Assembly: GCF_033958435.1 (NCBI RefSeq)
Contig: NC_134158.1
Location: 7,893,837 to 7,957,836 of the forward strand
DNA: 64,000 nucleotides
Direction of reading: 5' to 3'
From: Carettochelys insculpta
Lineage: Eukaryota; Chordata; Testudines; Carettochelyidae
Shown: positions 63,302 to 64,000 of the stretch, one piece after another
How positions within the stretch are numbered: position 1 is the first letter of the stretch
How the letters are laid out: the number at the start of each line of letters is the position of its first letter
Notes under the pieces: generated by a model
What the model was told of the DNA's origin: nothing
Database searches by the model: none
Seen by the model: only the letters and a program-made list of their open reading frames with translations
Program-made: the position numbers and the translations under genes

Positions 63302-63649
63302 CACAGTTCACAGTGGCTGGACCTGACCACCCAATCATTGTCTCTCTTGGTGGGGAAGCCGTCCTGCCCTGCCACCTCTCCCCCAGGGTGAGCGCTGAGA
63401 CCATGGAGGTGCGATGGTTCCGATTCAAGTTCTCTGCAATTGTGCACCGGTATAAGGATGGACGGGATCAGCGTGACGAGCAGATGCCAGAATATCAGGG
63501 AAGGACAGAGCTGCTGAAAGACAACATCACCCGTGGGAGTGTTTCCCTGAGAATACACAATGTTCAGCTTTCTGACCATGGAAAATACACGTGTTTGTTT
63601 CAATCTGCAGATTCCTATGAAGAAGCCAAACTGGAACTGCAGGTGGGAG
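63302..63649 (+). CDS. BTN-like gene 2, IgV exon
   Basis: This 348-bp phase 1-1 exon has acceptor 'tacctttcacag' and donor gtctgt. It encodes an IgV domain starting 'QFTVAGPDHPIIVSLGGEAV', with cysteines in 'VLPCHLSPRV' and 'KYTCLFQSAD' and the pattern 'SDHGKYTC'. It is clearly related to the gene 1 IgV exon and of equal length. The rest of the gene lies beyond the window. Confidence 0.93.
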
Positions 63650-63878
63650 GTCTGTAGCTTGTTTTATCTTCCTAGCAGTGTAATAAATGGGTCAGGAGAG
63701 CTCACTGTGAGAGCACCCTGGATCTTTCTCACTCATACATCTTGACACCGAACTCTCTTTCAGCCTCCAGTTACTGAACAGCAGGGGCAGGGGCTGCTCT
63801 CTGAGAGTGAACTGGAGGAATTTTACACACATACTGTTCATTCTTATTTTCCTAAACTGGCTTTGTTTTAAACAGAAG

Positions 63879-64000
63879 GGCCGTGTCTAGGCTGGGGGAA
63901 AGCTTCGAAATGGCCTTCCTAATGGCCAAATTGGAGAATACTAATGAGGCACTGAAATGAATATTCAGCACCTCATTAGCATGCTGCCAGCCATGGCACT
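63879..64000. mobile_element. MITE-like element, copy D (cut by window end)
   Basis: Starts 'ggccgtgtctaggctg' and contains 'gaatattcagcacctcattagcat', collinear with copy C at 14900. Confidence 0.6.

Overview
The window looks like vertebrate, and most probably turtle, genomic DNA. The evidence is split genes with GT/AG introns, heavy CR1 and RTE LINE load, a DIRS retrotransposon, Harbinger and hAT remnants, and several copies of a SINE resembling the tortoise tRNA-Lys-derived family. The species cannot be fixed from the sequence alone.

The host genes are butyrophilin-like (BTN-like) immune receptors on the + strand. Gene 1 runs from its IgV exon (15165-15512) through an IgC-like exon (24696-24977), a transmembrane exon (26077-26193), four short cytoplasmic stem exons (27984-28016, 35976-35996, 36099-36125, 36270-36296) and a B30.2/PRY-SPRY exon (46246-46844). 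A poly(A) signal lies at 48142. Every junction is phase 1 and the frame stays open throughout. Its leader exon was not found and probably lies upstream. Gene 2 begins near the right edge with a leader exon (61281-61386) and an IgV exon (63302-63649), then leaves the window. A decayed duplicate stem exon (27856-27888) and an inverted fragment of a B30.2 exon (51815-51938) show that the locus has been duplicating and rearranging.

The rest is mostly mobile DNA. From left to right it holds: CR1 and RTE fragments; an old, broken DIRS copy with other repeats nested in it (3.2-7.6 kb); a CR1 (7.8-14.8 kb) split by a non-autonomous LTR element, one of whose LTRs is split by a 710-bp DNA transposon; a scrambled Harbinger transposon (17.6-19.9 kb); an RTE LINE (21.4-24.3 kb) carrying a small SINE insertion; a minisatellite of exactly 39 x 45 bp (29.3-31.1 kb); a second 710-bp element (35.2-35.9 kb); a nearly intact DIRS element (38.35-44.44 kb) with terminal repeats, internal complementary region and three overlapping reading frames; a young CR1 inside an older CR1 (48.8-51.7 kb); a decayed Ty3/Gypsy gag-protease (55.8-57.5 kb); and two palindromic SINE insertions, each with target-site duplications.

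The most interesting points are the structurally complete DIRS copy, the pair of equal-length 710-bp elements with 3-bp target duplications, the foldback SINEs, and the BTN-like receptor that keeps a perfect frame across more than 30 kb of transposon-filled introns.
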